Source: Haemonchus contortus (taxonomy: Eukaryota; Nematoda; Chromadorea; Rhabditida; Trichostrongylidae). From it: DNA of 64,000 nt. Positions 32,895 through 46,661 of the stretch are shown here, in pieces. The stretch lies in contig LS997563.1 in assembly GCA_000469685.2 (NCBI GenBank), forward strand, positions 18,276,257 through 18,340,256, given 5' to 3'. Positions within the stretch are counted from its first letter, which is position 1; the number at the start of each line of letters is the position of its first letter. A program made the position numbers and the translations under genes. The notes beneath the pieces are model-generated. The model had not been told where the DNA came from. It made no database searches and was given only the letters and a program-made list of their open reading frames with translations.

Positions 32895-33158
32895 ATGCAC
32901 AACATCAACAACAACAAAAAAACAAAGGTAAAAAATTTTAGTAGAAGCTAAGGTAATTTAATTTAGATGAATCAGAACTACTCACAACAATCACAAACAG
33001 TCTACTACATCCCGTGGCAGCCGTACTTCGAGCAGCTGCATTATCAACTCGAACGGATGCACGAAACCCTGCACTCGCTGCTTCAAAAGCTACATGAGTT
33101 GGACAGAAGACGCACGCAACTGGAATTTTCCGTTTATGCGCTAACACTGTTGGCCTGA
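32895..33158 (+). CDS. Small coiled-coil protein of unknown function, tentative
   Basis: A TATA box (TATATAAAAG, about 32803-32812) precedes a CT-rich leader and ATG CACAACATCAAC at 32895. A 39-nt candidate intron (32928-32966, GTAAAA...ATTTAG) would join in phase 0 to 32967-33158, which encodes MNQNYSQQSQTVYYIPWQPY, FEQLHYQLERMHETLHSLLQ and KLHELDRRRTQLEF, then stop. The ATG at 32967 may equally be the true start. The Leu heptads suggest a coiled coil. It lies among mobile DNA directly before a large microsatellite, so a transposon origin is possible. I recognise no family. Confidence 0.3.
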
Positions 33159-33194
33159 CGACGTCAAATGGGAAACCAACGCGAAAACGAAGAA

Positions 33195-33463
<269 letters not shown>

Positions 33464-34218
33464 GCGCTTTATAGAGAGTAGGATATTTGTGCTACAAATA
33501 CAGGTACGAAAATAATAATTAGGATCCATTCTCAGTGGCATGGTCGAGAAGTTCTGAAGAGAGCACATCGTTTCAAATAAATGTGCGAAGTTTAATTGGT
33601 TATTTTTATGTTGCTTGCTTGAAACGGTTACTAATATTAGGTATACATATTTTCAAGCTGAAATGTCGTACTCTTTTCGGGAGCATTTCATCACGCAAGG
33701 AAGCAAGAACCTGCTAGAATTCAACTGGAATAATAGCGTATCCGTTAAGTTGTTGCGTGGACAAACAATAAAGTATACTTAAAGCATACTGTTATAGGGA
33801 ACTTACGGTATGTTATAGGCAAAAACAATTGTAGAGAGTATAGAGGGACCTCCTTGACGTGTCGAATGGTCAACGTGTTATTGAAATCTATTCCTTTGTT
33901 GTATCGACGTAGTAACGTGGCAAGGCGACTCCCTAAATAAGGACGCTCTGTCGTCATTGTTGTTCATTACTGTTGTTCTCTTCTTTCGGACTGCTTGTCT
34001 CGTTTTTGTTGTTGTTTTTTTCTTGATAAACTACTTATCTTTGCGCTTGCCAGACACATTCAACTGGCACAACCGCACCTGTCACCAAAGTAAGGTTGAA
34101 CCTACACAACGAATATATGTCATAACCAATATAACCCACAACACAGCCTCTACATACATACGTCTAGTATATCGTATATCGTAGTATATAGTATCAGAGG
34201 CTTTCTAGAATTCTATGT

Positions 34219-34986
34219 TTCTAGAGATCTACTTGATTTCCTCTACAAGACTATAAAAACCATCCGTATATTCGCGAAATCAGGCTTTACTACTTCGAGA
34301 GAGATTGGAAGGTGGCACAGTCATTCCGCGATCTCAGTAACTTTTCGGCGATCGTTCATTAGGTAATCTAGTGAAGGTACACATGATTTCCTGGCGATCA
34401 AACACAATTATTTTGATATTTTCTATTTCCCTGCATTTTACCTGCCTTTATATATTAGATTTATGCATGATTATTGTGGATTTTTTCCAGCGAATTTCAC
34501 TTAACGGAACTATAGAAATACTAAGCAAAGACATATTCAAACAATTACTCCGGAACTTATTCACCATCTACGTCAAGCACTGCTTCCCATTGATTAGTTA
34601 GTCGGATCCCAGAAGCGAAGAAGTTTTGATCCTTGGGGGCGATCCACGCCTTGACATCGGCCATCGAGCCATCCAAAACGACTTAACTTCTATTCTCTAG
34701 CCATTTTTTCGATGGACGGTTCGATCGCCGAAAAGTTACTGAGATCGCGGACTGACTGTGCCACCTTCTGATCTTTCTCGAAGTAGTTAAGCCTAATTCC
34801 GCTAATATGCGGACGGTTTTTTGAGTATATTCTTGTAGAGGAAATCAAGTAGATCATTTCTAGAGAACCTCATCTCTTTCAAGGATAGAAAGAAGAATAC
34901 TTCTTTCGAATCCCGGATCCAATATTCAAATTCTATCGAGAGTAAAAAAGTCGCGAAAAAATCCGCAGTAGTTATGCATCAACTAA
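34219..34986. mobile_element. Composite fold-back element built from mariner ends, locus 2
   Basis: In reverse this repeats the plan of 7831-8742. Positions 34219-34450 are the mariner 5' region joined to the same extra segment (CGATCGTTCATTAGGTAATC, then GTGAAGGTACACATG). Positions 34455-34986 are the internally deleted mariner on the minus strand. The left outer TIR is lost. The right one reads inward TTAG.TTGATGCATAACTAC, with TA following. The shared junction shows that this composite was copied as a unit. Confidence 0.65.
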
Positions 34987-34989
34987 TAT

Positions 34990-36080
34990 AATATGCTTCA
35001 ATTAAACATCAAAATTTCGCGCTATTTGCTCCACTACGGTAAAAGTCATGAACGAAAAAGCGTGAGAGCGTTTGGCCGAACACTTGAGCGCTACTGTAAG
35101 TGATCTGAAAGTACATATAGTTATGGTTTTGCTAGGTTTCTGGAGAACTTTGCAGATATAAACGAATAAAGTACTTGTGACACACAGCAGGTCCTTCTTT
35201 TACGGGCCCCATATTCAAACAATCGGCTAAGGTTGTACGATTGTTATTATCTGGGTCCTTCACTGAAATGATGCATTTTGGAAAAAACCTTCATCGAATC
35301 TTATTTTTTTATATCTGTTTTATAAGAGATAAGGTAGGAAACGTGTTGCATACATACTTTCTGAAAAGAATGCGGTACTTTACGAATTCCCCCCTAATTT
35401 CATATGTTACAGTTGTGCCTTATATTTGTTTTTAAAAAAGGCTAGTGTTGGGATTAGAAGCAGATGACAAACGATTCCGATAGTATACTAATTTTCCTCC
35501 ATCGCTAGTGTTTCAATCGAATGAGTGGTTTTCATATTTTATGCCAGGCAGGATGCTTGAAGACTGGGACTTTGAACCATTTTGTGGGTAAGACGGTTCG
35601 TGATAACGGCCGATACCAACTGCTACGGGTTGATGATTGAGCTAGATCACTCCTTTTTTCGTATGGCACTGCTTCTCCCGTGTGTGAAACCGGACATGAC
35701 TGACGGTAGGTAACACATAGAGTAACTAATAACAGCTGATAGGGGCGATAAAAGATCCAATCAGATAATGGTTCTAACTTTCCATGAGAGTTTGAACGAG
35801 AACCCATGTGTATCGACAGAGTCATGCTGTTCACGGATATAAAACTAGAAGTGCTAAATGAGCGATCTAAAAAGTTAGTAACGCTGAAATTTTGCTTGAA
35901 GACAGCTTTATTTGAGTTACACAGCTGTCCGCCCTAGATCAAGCGTTCATTTGGCGAAGGGATAGTCCTCTCCCTTGGCAGACCGAAGTTGTGGACTTGG
36001 ACTTTCCATTTTCACCAAAATACCAGTTTTCAGGCAAGGTTTTGAAAACCCCGTATATTGGGAACGCTGTCTTCCTACGC
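34990..36080. other. Region without a recognised gene
   Basis: Short ORFs only, no splice-bounded exon seen. The sequence from 35550 to 35830 has the look of an old dispersed repeat, but I cannot place it in a family. Confidence 0.35.
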
Positions 36081-36085
36081 TCTGC

Positions 36086-36353
36086 GTGTGTGTGTGTGTG
36101 TGTGTGTGTGTAAGTATGTGTGTGTGTATGTGAGTATGTGTGTATGTGTGTATATCTGTGTATGTGCGTATGTGTATATGTGTGTATATGTGTGTATGTG
36201 AGTATGTGTGTAAGTGTGCATGTGTGTATATGTGTGTATGTGAGTATGTGTGTGTAAGTGTGCATGTGTGTATGTGTGTATGTGCATGTGTGTATATGTG
36301 TGTATGTGAGTATGTGTGTATGTGTGTATGTGTGTATACGTGAATGTGTGTAC
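36086..36353. repeat. (GT)n/(TATG)n microsatellite
   Basis: Starts as pure GT and continues as TGTGTATG variants for about 270 bp. The long His/Thr/Tyr-rich frames on the minus strand are translations of this repeat. Confidence 0.95.
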
Positions 36354-38154
36354 AACGATAGTGAGTAGAAGATAGATACGACTTTTGATAGAGAAGAAGC
36401 TGCTCCTTTCGCGTTACCATTGGAGCCTTCGCACTTTAGTGTGTTGGTTATGGTAAGATCATTGATGGCTAGCGAAAGAAGTCGGTAACAACTGATAATG
36501 CTGAAAAGGACCTCAGAAAGTGAAGGCTTTTGAATTTTTACGCTACTCGTGTTAGAAATTAAACCTGGACACTTTGGTGAGTAGTATGGTAAAGGCGAGG
36601 GCAACAAATTTTCGGTAACAGGGATTGACTATAATTGATAAGGGCTCTGAGAGGGCATACATAGTCATAGCAACTAGGTCTGTTACTCATTTTGTCTTGA
36701 GATGCGTAACCCTGGACCTTCGGGGGTGACGTCTGAGGATCCTGGTTGTTCATGGGAACAACTGGTAGGGGCTGGTGGTAAGGTAGAAATCCAGAACACG
36801 CTGAACACTTCTTCTATACCTAATAGAGTGCAGACTTGCGAGCCATTGATTTGTTCGTAGCTATTAGGGGCCATTTAGAATTATTGTAGGTTCAACGATG
36901 GATCACGTTCCCTGCGACAAAAGTTACCCGGCCGCCTACTTCTGGGAAAATCGACGAATGAGTTGTACCCATGACGATAATGGTGAGCATTTGTTGATAG
37001 CTGATTAATTGTTATCATTCGTCGATATCATTAGTAAGTTTCATTCGGGGTTACAGTTAGCTGAGTAGGTCGCTTGGCAGTAGACTGTTCCCATAGTTAA
37101 CAAACTAGAGGGGTGGATCAGTCACCTACTAACAGTAGGAGTGTTTCACAGGAAACTAGAGTCGAGATGTGCGTTTGCACATTTGCAAAATCGATTTCTT
37201 CTTATACTCTTTACTCTTTACTCTTTACCAAGCCTCTCGAAGGAAATAACCTCTCATATAAAAGTGAAAAATCTTGCTCACTAACTCAGGTTCTTGATTT
37301 CAATACCTTCCGATCAAGGGAGTAGGAGTGAAGAACCGTCCAGTACTGTGAGCGCCTAAGTTGAGAAAGACTTACCAGATGAATACGATATTCACGAGCG
37401 CTAGTGTGAATCGAATGAACTTCACTCTGAGAGCTTTATCATCCTGTTTCTTATCACTTGATCATCCCTACCACGAGATGTCGGCTGATTCACTGTATAC
37501 CCGTTGCACCGTTCATCGTCGATTTCCTCGAGCGGGCGCCAGTAACTTCTCCATTCGTGCTTGTCGAGAGCCGGTGTTGTTTAGTGGGCCAACCTCGCTA
37601 GGAACACGAGCTATACCATTCCTTCTGTTAAGAGCTTTCGTGAAAGTATGATCATCAGGCCGATAACTGTCCCTGTGTTCGATCTTGTCAGTTTGACACC
37701 ACGGTAGTCCAATCAGTGGTCGCTCTTTTCCAAAAATCGTCTCAAAATCCCATGTCGTAACCGGCTGCTTGATCTTTGATCGAAGGTCTCCCGCACACAA
37801 CCCCCTGTGGGCGGAGTCTAATTTTGCCGCCAATCCTTCCATCTTGCCGCATCCTACCATAAACTCCCTATTGAACACACACGCACATACAAACACATCC
37901 ATAAACCAAATGATACACTTGGCGGGTTTTATATCCTCTAACTACATAAAACGCTAACTTTGCGTGTCTGTTTGTATGCCCGTTTGTGCGTCCTTCCAAA
38001 AGTCACGTAGGCACGATGTGGATTCACGTGAAATGACACGTAAGCCTGGCGGGGAAGTGATATAAAATAGGAACCCCATCGTTTGTTGTTTATATCGATC
38101 CAATAATTAATATCTAGTCAATTTATGGCGTCACAGACTGAAAATCACAACTCG

Positions 38155-38990
38155 CCTAACACCATCTGCCTGGAGAGACCGGGTCAAGCGTAGGATGGGT
38201 GGGCCATGTCCCAAGAAGTATAATGCACACATCAGCTTGGCGGAGCCCCGGTGGGCGTGGCGTGCATCGAAATGAGCTGTACTGAGGACCATTATTTCAA
38301 ATTCAGTCACAAGACGGCTTCAAAACTGCTGTGTAAAGGTGGCTAGAGGTTGCATTGGTAAGTTATATCGAACTAGGAAGATGGGCAGGGTGTTCTTCAA
38401 AAACGCAATGCTTTATAGAATCATTTATAATTCGTTTTGGAGAAAGCCAACAGAACAGGAAAAAGTTGATGTGGAGGAAGTATTGTCGTAGGTGTCTCCA
38501 GCATGAATAACGTCAGCGGAGGCCCGCCCACAATGGGTGGAGCGTGCCTCGAGGCTCACTCGTTTCTTCCCAGTCAGCATAATTCAGCTCTGAGAAGCCA
38601 TGAAAAGCTGGAAAAAGGTGTATAGAAGTCGGAGAAGAAGGGGAGGCTGACTGCCAATTGTGGTCGCGGCCAGTACAAAAGGGGGCGGAGTTTTGTAACA
38701 AATTTATAACTCGGTTCCATGAAGTTCTAGAGGCCGTAAGAAAAGTGGTCAGAGACCAACAAGGGCAGGGAGGTCAACAATTACGGGTGGGTGGGGCGCG
38801 CACCAATGTGGGCGCAGTTAGCGACAACAATTCATCAAAAAAGTTAGTGAAATGGGCAATGTGTGGAAAATGGTTTATGCGGTCAAAACTCAATAATTGG
38901 ATGACTGTGGAATACCTAGGTCTGAAGTACAGGATGTAAAGCTTCGCTTATCACTATTTGGGGCGCGCGATAGCGTGCGGAGCTAACTGG
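38155..38990 (+). mobile_element. Helitron-like element, 3' end at 38990
   Basis: The end shows hairpin GCGCGC-GATA-GCGTGC, spacer GGAGCTAA and CTGG, followed by T at 38991, matching the minus-strand end at 25451 in hairpin and spacing. Shared body blocks begin with TGCCTGGAGAGACCGGGTCA at about 38168. The sequence upstream of that differs between the two copies, so the 5' end is unresolved. It has no helicase ORF. Confidence 0.6.
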
Positions 38991-39772
38991 TAATAGGATA
39001 TTTTGTCTGGGAGCTGCCGTCGCATATGGTAAGGTTTACTTTAGAACAGTTGAAGAGACCTTCAGCAGCTAACTATAGGACACTATAGTAGGCTGCTGGT
39101 GATCTCATCAACTCTTCCAGAGTATTCTCTCTAATCTTCCTCAGATTATCGACCTTTTCTATATTATAGGAGAGCAGCTCCAACTGCTCAGTCGGTCAAC
39201 AGGCTCGTCGGTTTCGGCGTAGTTTGTTCCTGTGCGCTTCCCTCCATGGTTTTCCCAACTGGGTCGACTGCAACTGGTCCACTTATTTTCCATATTCTAT
39301 TACTTAACCCCATCAAAACCGTGATTATTCCTTCAAGCGTTTGCTTCAAGCTAGTGTTGTCTACAACTCCTTCTCTATGCCAAACTTGGAGTTCACCAAT
39401 CTATATCCCTCTCTTTTCTGAAGCATGAACTTGGTGGGTTGGTTTGTCGGGATGTCGGTGTGTCGGTTTGTGTGTCTGTCCGTCCGCAAACTTATGATTA
39501 AGATAAAAGTAGTGATATGGAAAACCTGGCTCTATTCTACACTTCCTTCTTATATATAAGACAGTAACTTGATGGGTAGGTTGATGGAGCAAAGTGAAGT
39601 GAGTTATGTACAGTGAGGAGGGTACTTCGAACTGTGATTTCAATCAGTACAGGCATCGTGCTATGTATGTCTTTACAAAAACCGGAGGCGATAATATAGT
39701 TGGGAGACCTCCGCTTTTTTTCAACATAACCCTACTATGTATAATCCGCTGAGTGTGTCTTCTGGTTTGCCG

Positions 39773-40495
<723 letters not shown>

Positions 40496-40499
40496 CGTG

Positions 40500-42150
40500 A
40501 CCGGAAATTAATAACTTCTGTTCACGTGAACCTGGAGCGTTGAAATTTGGTAGGATCACACTTATCGCACTAACAGTTGAACCCAAGCATTTTAGTAAGT
40601 GAGGTAGGATATGACGGGGTCGTAGATACTCGGTGACACGAAATGATCATCACAGATTAGAGAAGTAAGGTACATAAGAGAGGCTACCTACCGATCAAAA
40701 TCATAACGTCTCCGGTATCTACGATGTAGCTTTGACCGTTCAGTATGCTTCATTCGATTAGACGGGATGGTAGAGGAGGGTGACAAAAGTGAGTGGTAAG
40801 GGCAGTGATAGGGACCCATTAGGGCGATACGATCAGCAGATTAGAATTTTGTTCATTTCTTACTATTAGATTACGACCGCTACTCAGCAAGGTTTGTGAT
40901 TCAATGAAGGATCCCCTTTGGTTGATATCATTTGCGACAAAACTTAGTCGACCGCTTGTAATCTGGAATTCTCAACTGATGACATCTCCGTAAAGAAAAG
41001 GGTCCATTGATAAAGAACATTTGGTAGCGGTGCTATCATCACCCAGAGCATCATCTTTGATTGTCTAGCAGTTGCATTTTTGATGGGTATCTATTTGAGA
41101 GCAAAAGTTTGAGACTTCCAATCAGAGGCGTAAACACCGACTTTAACTGAATACTATTTGCACTGCCCTCTTAGTCCTGCGTCAAATTTCGTGTACACGA
41201 AACTGTCATTTGTTTCAAAAAAGAGTGGAGAGTTAGACTTACTTCGACTTTATCAAAGAAGGGAGGAAGCTCTCGATTTCTGTTGCGTCAAAGAAGGATT
41301 TCGAGCTTTGTTTCAGTTTCATACTCGCACTCAGCTGAACAGCAGGAAAAACTCAAACTCAGCTAATCAGCGGAAAAAAATTTAGATCCATAAGCTTTGA
41401 AAAAGGGAAAAATTCTTCAGTTCAACATTTTTCGGGGTGGGGTGTTTGACACAAGAAGGAGGAGAGCCTAGCATTAGCCGGGCGATCCGACTGGTCTCAA
41501 CATAAGGATTTTAGCAGATAGTTTTACTCATTTACGTTTTTTAGCCGAGAACATACAGTTTTCTGATCTGGGCCTCAGAAGGAAAGTTGTACTGAGGTGG
41601 TTGAGTCAACTGAATATTCAACTTGTACCCCATCCTAGCTCTTCGCACGAGGTAATCATCCCACCCCCACCCCGCCGCTCCTCCTCACTGAGGCCTGGCT
41701 TGAACCATATGCTTTTGCGTAGAACCATTTCTGAGTACAGTCGGCTACCCCTCCTCTGCACTCTAGCCCTCAATGTTGGATAAAAGCAATGCCCCTCTCC
41801 CTCTAACTACACTATCGAACTACTTGATAGAAGTGAGGAATGAAGCCCGGCGCAAGCCGGGCGACCCGACTGATATAAGATATTCAAAATAAAATCTGAT
41901 GCCTCTGTTATGCGGGAATATTGCTAAGTTATCAAGCCAGAGAAAGGAGTCCCTCCTGGGGCCCACCGGTGGGTTCCAGTCGTACACGAGAGTGGTTCCA
42001 TGGGCGCGTCACGTCGAAGTCGGCATTGTTGTCAGAGGGGGTTAAGCTTAATTGAAATGAGTCCAAATATTGAGGAATAGAGCCCTCATTACCACCAAAC
42101 TCGTTCTTGGGATGAGCAGCGCCATAGGCTTTCACTCACAGTCGAAGAAG
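40500..42150. other. Region without a recognised gene
   Basis: No exon is supported. Part of 40900-41000 (GGATCCCCTTTGG, GCGACAAAACTTAGTCGACC) loosely resembles 36900-36970 (GGATCACGTTCCCTGCGACA), which suggests a shared old repeat next to both GT tracts. Confidence 0.35.
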
Positions 42151-42154
42151 GTTC

Positions 42155-42345
42155 GAGTACGTTTGGGGCCTATACGATGACTTGTGGTGGTCAGAGCTTC
42201 TTTATCTTTTCAAACGAGTCTTGTACCGAAGAAGAACCTCGAGAGATGTGACGCTCTGTTAGCGTGGGCGGGTACCGGTGACAGTTTGATCCTTAGGCTA
42301 TACGTGTGGTAGTGTGCGCCACTTCATCATAGCGGTGGGGGATGT
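42155..42345 (-). mobile_element. tRNA-derived SINE copy, diverged
   Basis: CTATACGATGACTTGTGGTGG at the left and TAGTGTGCGCCACTTCATCA toward the right correspond to the tail and head of the family in reverse orientation (compare 2545-2755). Confidence 0.45.
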
Positions 42346-42466
42346 TGAGAGGACAGGATTAGCAAAAGGCACATGAAATGAATGGGTTTTTTTTACTTAC
42401 GTCTTATCATTGAAATCATTATGTATCTCGCCAACGCTCCTTTTTATTCATACATATGATTTAAAA

Positions 42467-43250
42467 TTTCAATCGCAAATGGTCTACAACCTACAACGGG
42501 TGTATGTCGTTTGGCGCGATGGGCGGGGCCGCGCCGCCCATTTGAGGCGGTTCGCGGGTGAACAACTTGTTCACACCGGGTAACCCTCTGCCTGTTCTCT
42601 CCAGCTGATAGAAGCGCGATCAATGAGGCCGCTACTATTAGACGCCAAATTGCGGACCTGCCTGTATTCTGCCTACCTACATCATCCATTTGGAGCTTTT
42701 GGACAGTATCCATGCAGAAAGGGGACAAGAAGCAATAAAAAATCACGCAAAAGCGCCATAGGAATGACGGATGATGTAGGAAGGCAGACGGGTATGTGTA
42801 CGAACGTGCGTCCGAGGATGCGCGCGGCAAATTGTGCGGCGAAGTTCGTAATGATTTAAACGACTTTGGCGCTTATCATTGGAGCCCAAATTTGAAATAG
42901 AGTGGATTAGGAGGATCATCTGACCCTACTGAACTACACTACTTCGAGTTTGTGTCTCGAAAATTGGCGCCGCAGTCGTACAAATCGTCACGAACTTCGC
43001 CGCGCAATTTGTCGCGCGCACCCTCGGACGCACTTTCGTACCGTCTCCCAAGGCAGACTACAGGCAGGTCCGCAATTTGGCGTCTAATAGTAGCGGCGTC
43101 ATTGATCGCGCTTCTATCAGCTGGAGAGAACAGACAGAGGGTTACCCGATGTGGACGAGTTGTTCACACCGCGAACCGCCTCAAATGGACGGCGCGACCC
43201 CGCTCATCGCGCCAAACGACCGCCTCCCACCTACAATTTGTATATTCAAC
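42467..43250. mobile_element. Nested fold-back element: fold-back within fold-back
   Basis: The outer arms (about 42470-42665 and 43060-43250) are inverted copies that include TCGTTTGGCGCGATG-like ends, GGCGGTTCGCGG, GATAGAAGCGCGATCAATGA and CGCCAAATTGCGGACCTGCC. Between them, 42775-43056 is a second fold-back with arms containing ACGAACGTGCGTCCGAGGAT and GCGGCGAAGTTCGT, the same family as 19425-19703. All short ORFs here are repeat-derived. Confidence 0.65.
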
Positions 43251-44149
43251 TGCACAGTAACGAAAAAGAGTAGGTCCTCAAGGGAAAAGCAATAGATAGC
43301 GTAAAATGTTAGGGACCATTAGCTGGTATTACAATTGGCTAGGACTTATACACTGACTTGATCGTTTTCCATTTTTGGGAGTGAATGGGAAATCAACGTG
43401 AAAGTTAGCTTTTCCCTATGGATTCGAAATAAACTGGAACTTGTTGTGTGTCAATGAATGACTAGCCAACGCGATGGACTTCAACTTTTTTAGGGCAATT
43501 GATTTTTGCCAATCATTCTGGTGTTTGTTATGACAAATCTCTGTACAATTGTACAAATGTAAGATGACCTTTAGGGAAACGTAGAAGAACGACAGTAGTA
43601 ATATGATGCAAGTGAGCTTGGCGGAGGATGATGGTGCTCAGTGCAGAGAGTAGCATTTGTGGGAGAAGTTGTTTTTGTACTCAGAGTAGAAAAAAAAACT
43701 ATTCCGATATAAATTCCGAGTGAAATATAGCAAATCGGCCAGAGATGTTTCGGGATAGGCAGTTCGAAAAGGACAACGAAGGCGAAGCGTGGGCAGATTA
43801 TTTTGAGCCACTCTACACTCTCCCCATTGGTAACTTGCTTGCTGAAAATGAGGTTCTCGCCAATGACAATCGCACAATTATCCCATGGGCCCTATCCTCA
43901 CAGTAGTCGTATCTGCTTGGCCTTTATTACTTTAAGGTTTAACTCATAGAAAACTAATCATATCCTCTCATATCATATCTAGTATAAGTGCTCACTACAT
44001 GGCATATTTAAGAACATCATCAACTTCGCCCTTTCTCATAGTTCCAAGAGATTGTCTGGAATGAAAGTTGTTCGTGGAACATCAGTTTGCTGCTTTATCT
44101 CGGTGTTTATACTCATAGGTGTTTTACCCATAAATGTGCTAGATAAGGG

Positions 44150-44390
44150 CAAAGGTGGCGTAACGACAAGTACACAGTATCATACGTCTGGTGCAAGGAT
44201 CGAATCCCAGACCGATACTCGCCTTAGCTACCGAACCTTCAACCCCTCCTGAGTGGGTAATTGGCACCAGGCTCGTGCGGAAGCATAAAAGCACTGACTC
44301 AACACTGACTGGCCACCGCAAGTCATTGTATAGACCATTCATGCTTGCAAACGCCCATGGCTATTCTAAGTTATAGTTGAGTGCATGACA
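44150..44390 (+). mobile_element. tRNA-derived SINE copy
   Basis: The head GGCGTAACGACAAGTACACA is followed by a good B box, GGATCGAATCCCAGACC. The body continues GGGTAATTGGCACCAGGCTC, AAGCATAAAAGCACTGACTC and GGCCACCGCAAGTCATTGTA. This is the clearest + strand copy. Confidence 0.65.
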
Positions 44391-44717
44391 CATCCTGTAG
44401 AAAATTAATTCACGTGGGAAGGCATAATTTTTGATTAATATGTACTTGTCAGAGTGTAGGATTGTAAGTAGCGCATCCGTGGTAATTCAGGAGTTGAAAT
44501 GCGTGATTAATGCAAAATGTCTGCTTGTTAATTGAAAATTGGTGTCATATTAATGTTATGTTGAATATATTCAATTTGATAATATATCAAAAGCGATATT
44601 ACAATGGCAAAAGAATTTTTTCCGTAACTTCGCAAGTTTTTTGGAGTTCTGAAACTGTTCATGATAAAAGGGCAGAAAGTATGATGAGTGCAGACTGTAG
44701 GATGAAAATTCCATCAA

Positions 44718-44957
44718 TGGCTGCTTTCATAGTCCCCCGATCGGCCGGCCGGCCGGCGTGCCGGCGGAGGCAGTGCTAGGGGGAGGAGGGAGGCAGATAG
44801 TGTAAGGCAAACAGTCCACGCTCCTTCGAGGGGCTAAAAACAAACAACCTTCGAAGGGGCGTGGACTGTTTGCCTTACACTGTCTGCCTCCCTCCTCCCC
44901 CCTAGCACTAGCACTGCCTCCGCCGGCACGGCGGCCGGCGGACTATGAAAGCAGCCA
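44718..44957. mobile_element. GC-rich fold-back element with intact ends
   Basis: It begins TGGCTGCTTTCATAGTC and ends GACTATGAAAGCAGCCA. The two arms of about 110 bp are nearly perfect complements (GCCGGCCGGC cores, GGGGGAGGAGGGAGGCAGA, GTAAGGCAAACAGTCCACG) around a short loop near AAAAACAAACAA. It would form an exceptionally stable hairpin. The second copy is at 22937-23165. Confidence 0.8.
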
Positions 44958-45024
44958 ATCACTTCCAGATAACCAATTTCTTGTATGAAGGAAGGAAAAA
45001 AGGTAAGGCAAAGGAATTCTGCAC

Positions 45025-45560
45025 CATTACTTCCATTATTTCATCTAAACTATGTATGTACCTCAAAACTTTCGTAAACTGTACCCCCAAATAATTGCGT
45101 AGTATTGAAAAAAGTGTATCATTATATATCCACACTCATTGCATTCGTTTACCAAAAAACCATTGCATTGTTTACAAACAAAAGATAGTCGTTAGTTGAA
45201 GTGATCATTGTGATAATTATAATGTTGAGTCAACAGTTGTAATTAGTAATGCGATGTCAGCAATTACTAAATGGGAGTGATCTACGAATAATGAAGGACT
45301 ACAGTACCACACTAGCTATTATCCAACTGCCCTCGTTTTCAATCGTTCGGAAACTTGTTCTCCGGCAAGCTTTTCTACTCATAATTCTGATCACTCATTT
45401 TGTAACGAATAAGGGCCGGAGAACTCCTTTTTCTTTTCTAATTACTACAACTCATCATCATCTCTGGACAAAATCATTTGAAGCTAGTTTCAAAAGAATT
45501 TGCAGACTTTACTTTATTCTCACCCCTTTCCAAATCCAAACACAAATGGCTTACACTCAG
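45025..45560. repeat. Upstream part of the tandem duplication, copy 2
   Basis: Counterpart of 13560-14060, with the same ordered blocks (TTCATCTAAACTATGTA, ATTGCATTGTTTACAAAC, AATGTTGAGTCAACAGTTGT, TCTACGAATAATGAAGGACT). It lies 1.1-1.6 kb before the start of receptor gene 2, nearer than in copy 1. Confidence 0.6.
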
Positions 45561-46456
45561 ACACAGATCGGAATTCCTTTTCACATTGAATCATTCAAAA
45601 CAAATAACTGGTAACTTACTCTTACAGAACCAAAAGGCTGGCTCACGTATTCATGGATTAAGTCGCAGATCCTTCTTTGTAAACTAAAGGCTGAATATGC
45701 ATCGTACGACTACCATGATTATGAATATCAGTCGAATGCGTGGCGCGCCCTTGAGTGTGATTGATAGATTAGAAGAATTTTCTACCTTTTCTAATCATAC
45801 CTGAAATATGATTAAATTACGTTCAGAATTTTCGGTTCCTCCTAGTCAGTGGCACAGTCGCTCAGGATAAAAATGGTTTCTAAGATTTCCTCCAAGGATG
45901 GACATGTGGCTTCCAAGGATGGTGCATGGAACATCGTCGAACTCTAAAGAACGGCCTAGACAGGACGCAATAAGGGGTCCAGAACTGACGTACACACCTA
46001 AAGGCAGACAAGTTCTCACTTGTGGAGACTGTAGATTTTGCACCATTCCCACCAAGATGCACATGTTGCACGCAGGCGTCTTACTGTAGCCACTTGTACG
46101 CAGTGGCACACACAATTGGGCAGCTCGTACAAGTACCCCTCCGACGCAACTTCCGTCGGCACATTCTCGTCCAACCCAACTTCACTGTGTTTTAGCCTTG
46201 CACTGACCTGAGTCAATTTCAAAAACAAAGTGTTTTGCCAGGATTTTGGCAGATCCAATCTGCATCTAGAAAAATGTGACTTCCAATCGCAGCAGCCTTA
46301 CTCTTTCGTCTGATCTGCTTCGTCCACGACAGCACAGAAGGCATTAGTCGTGCTGAAGAGAAAGACAGTGGGTCAAAGCACATTTTGTTACGTATTACTC
46401 TCAACAACATCCCCGATCATTGGCCCACGACACTGTTACTCTGGGGGATTTCCAGA

Positions 46457-46477
46457 CTGAAAGTGACTCACTTTCAG
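46457..46477. promoter_or_regulatory. Dyad with AP-1 core upstream of receptor gene 2
   Basis: CTGAAAGTGA-C-TCACTTTCAG is a perfect 10+1+10 inverted repeat that contains TGACTCA. It lies 187 bp upstream of the ATG at 46665, matching 15815-15835 before copy 1. See that entry for the paired substitution. Confidence 0.5.
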
Positions 46478-46661
46478 TTCATGACGGTTACCCTAATTGA
46501 GAGAATTTATGAGTTGCAGTGACGTAATCAAAGAGAGGGGCAAGGTCTGTGCGTTCAAAGTTTAGTTCCATGATAATTAAGCAAACCACTGCCACTTCAA
46601 GAGTTTAAGCCGATGCCTACTTGTTGTCAGTATCGATTCGCATTGTTTATCTTTATTACAG

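Noticed and set aside
35939..36607. 222-codon Tyr/Thr/His-rich minus-strand frame
   Set aside because: Produced by the (GT)n/(TATG)n repeat at 36086-36353.
44150..44230. True tRNA gene
   Set aside because: A- and B-box-like sequences are present, but no closed acceptor or anticodon stem, and the unit repeats with a common body elsewhere, so it is a SINE.
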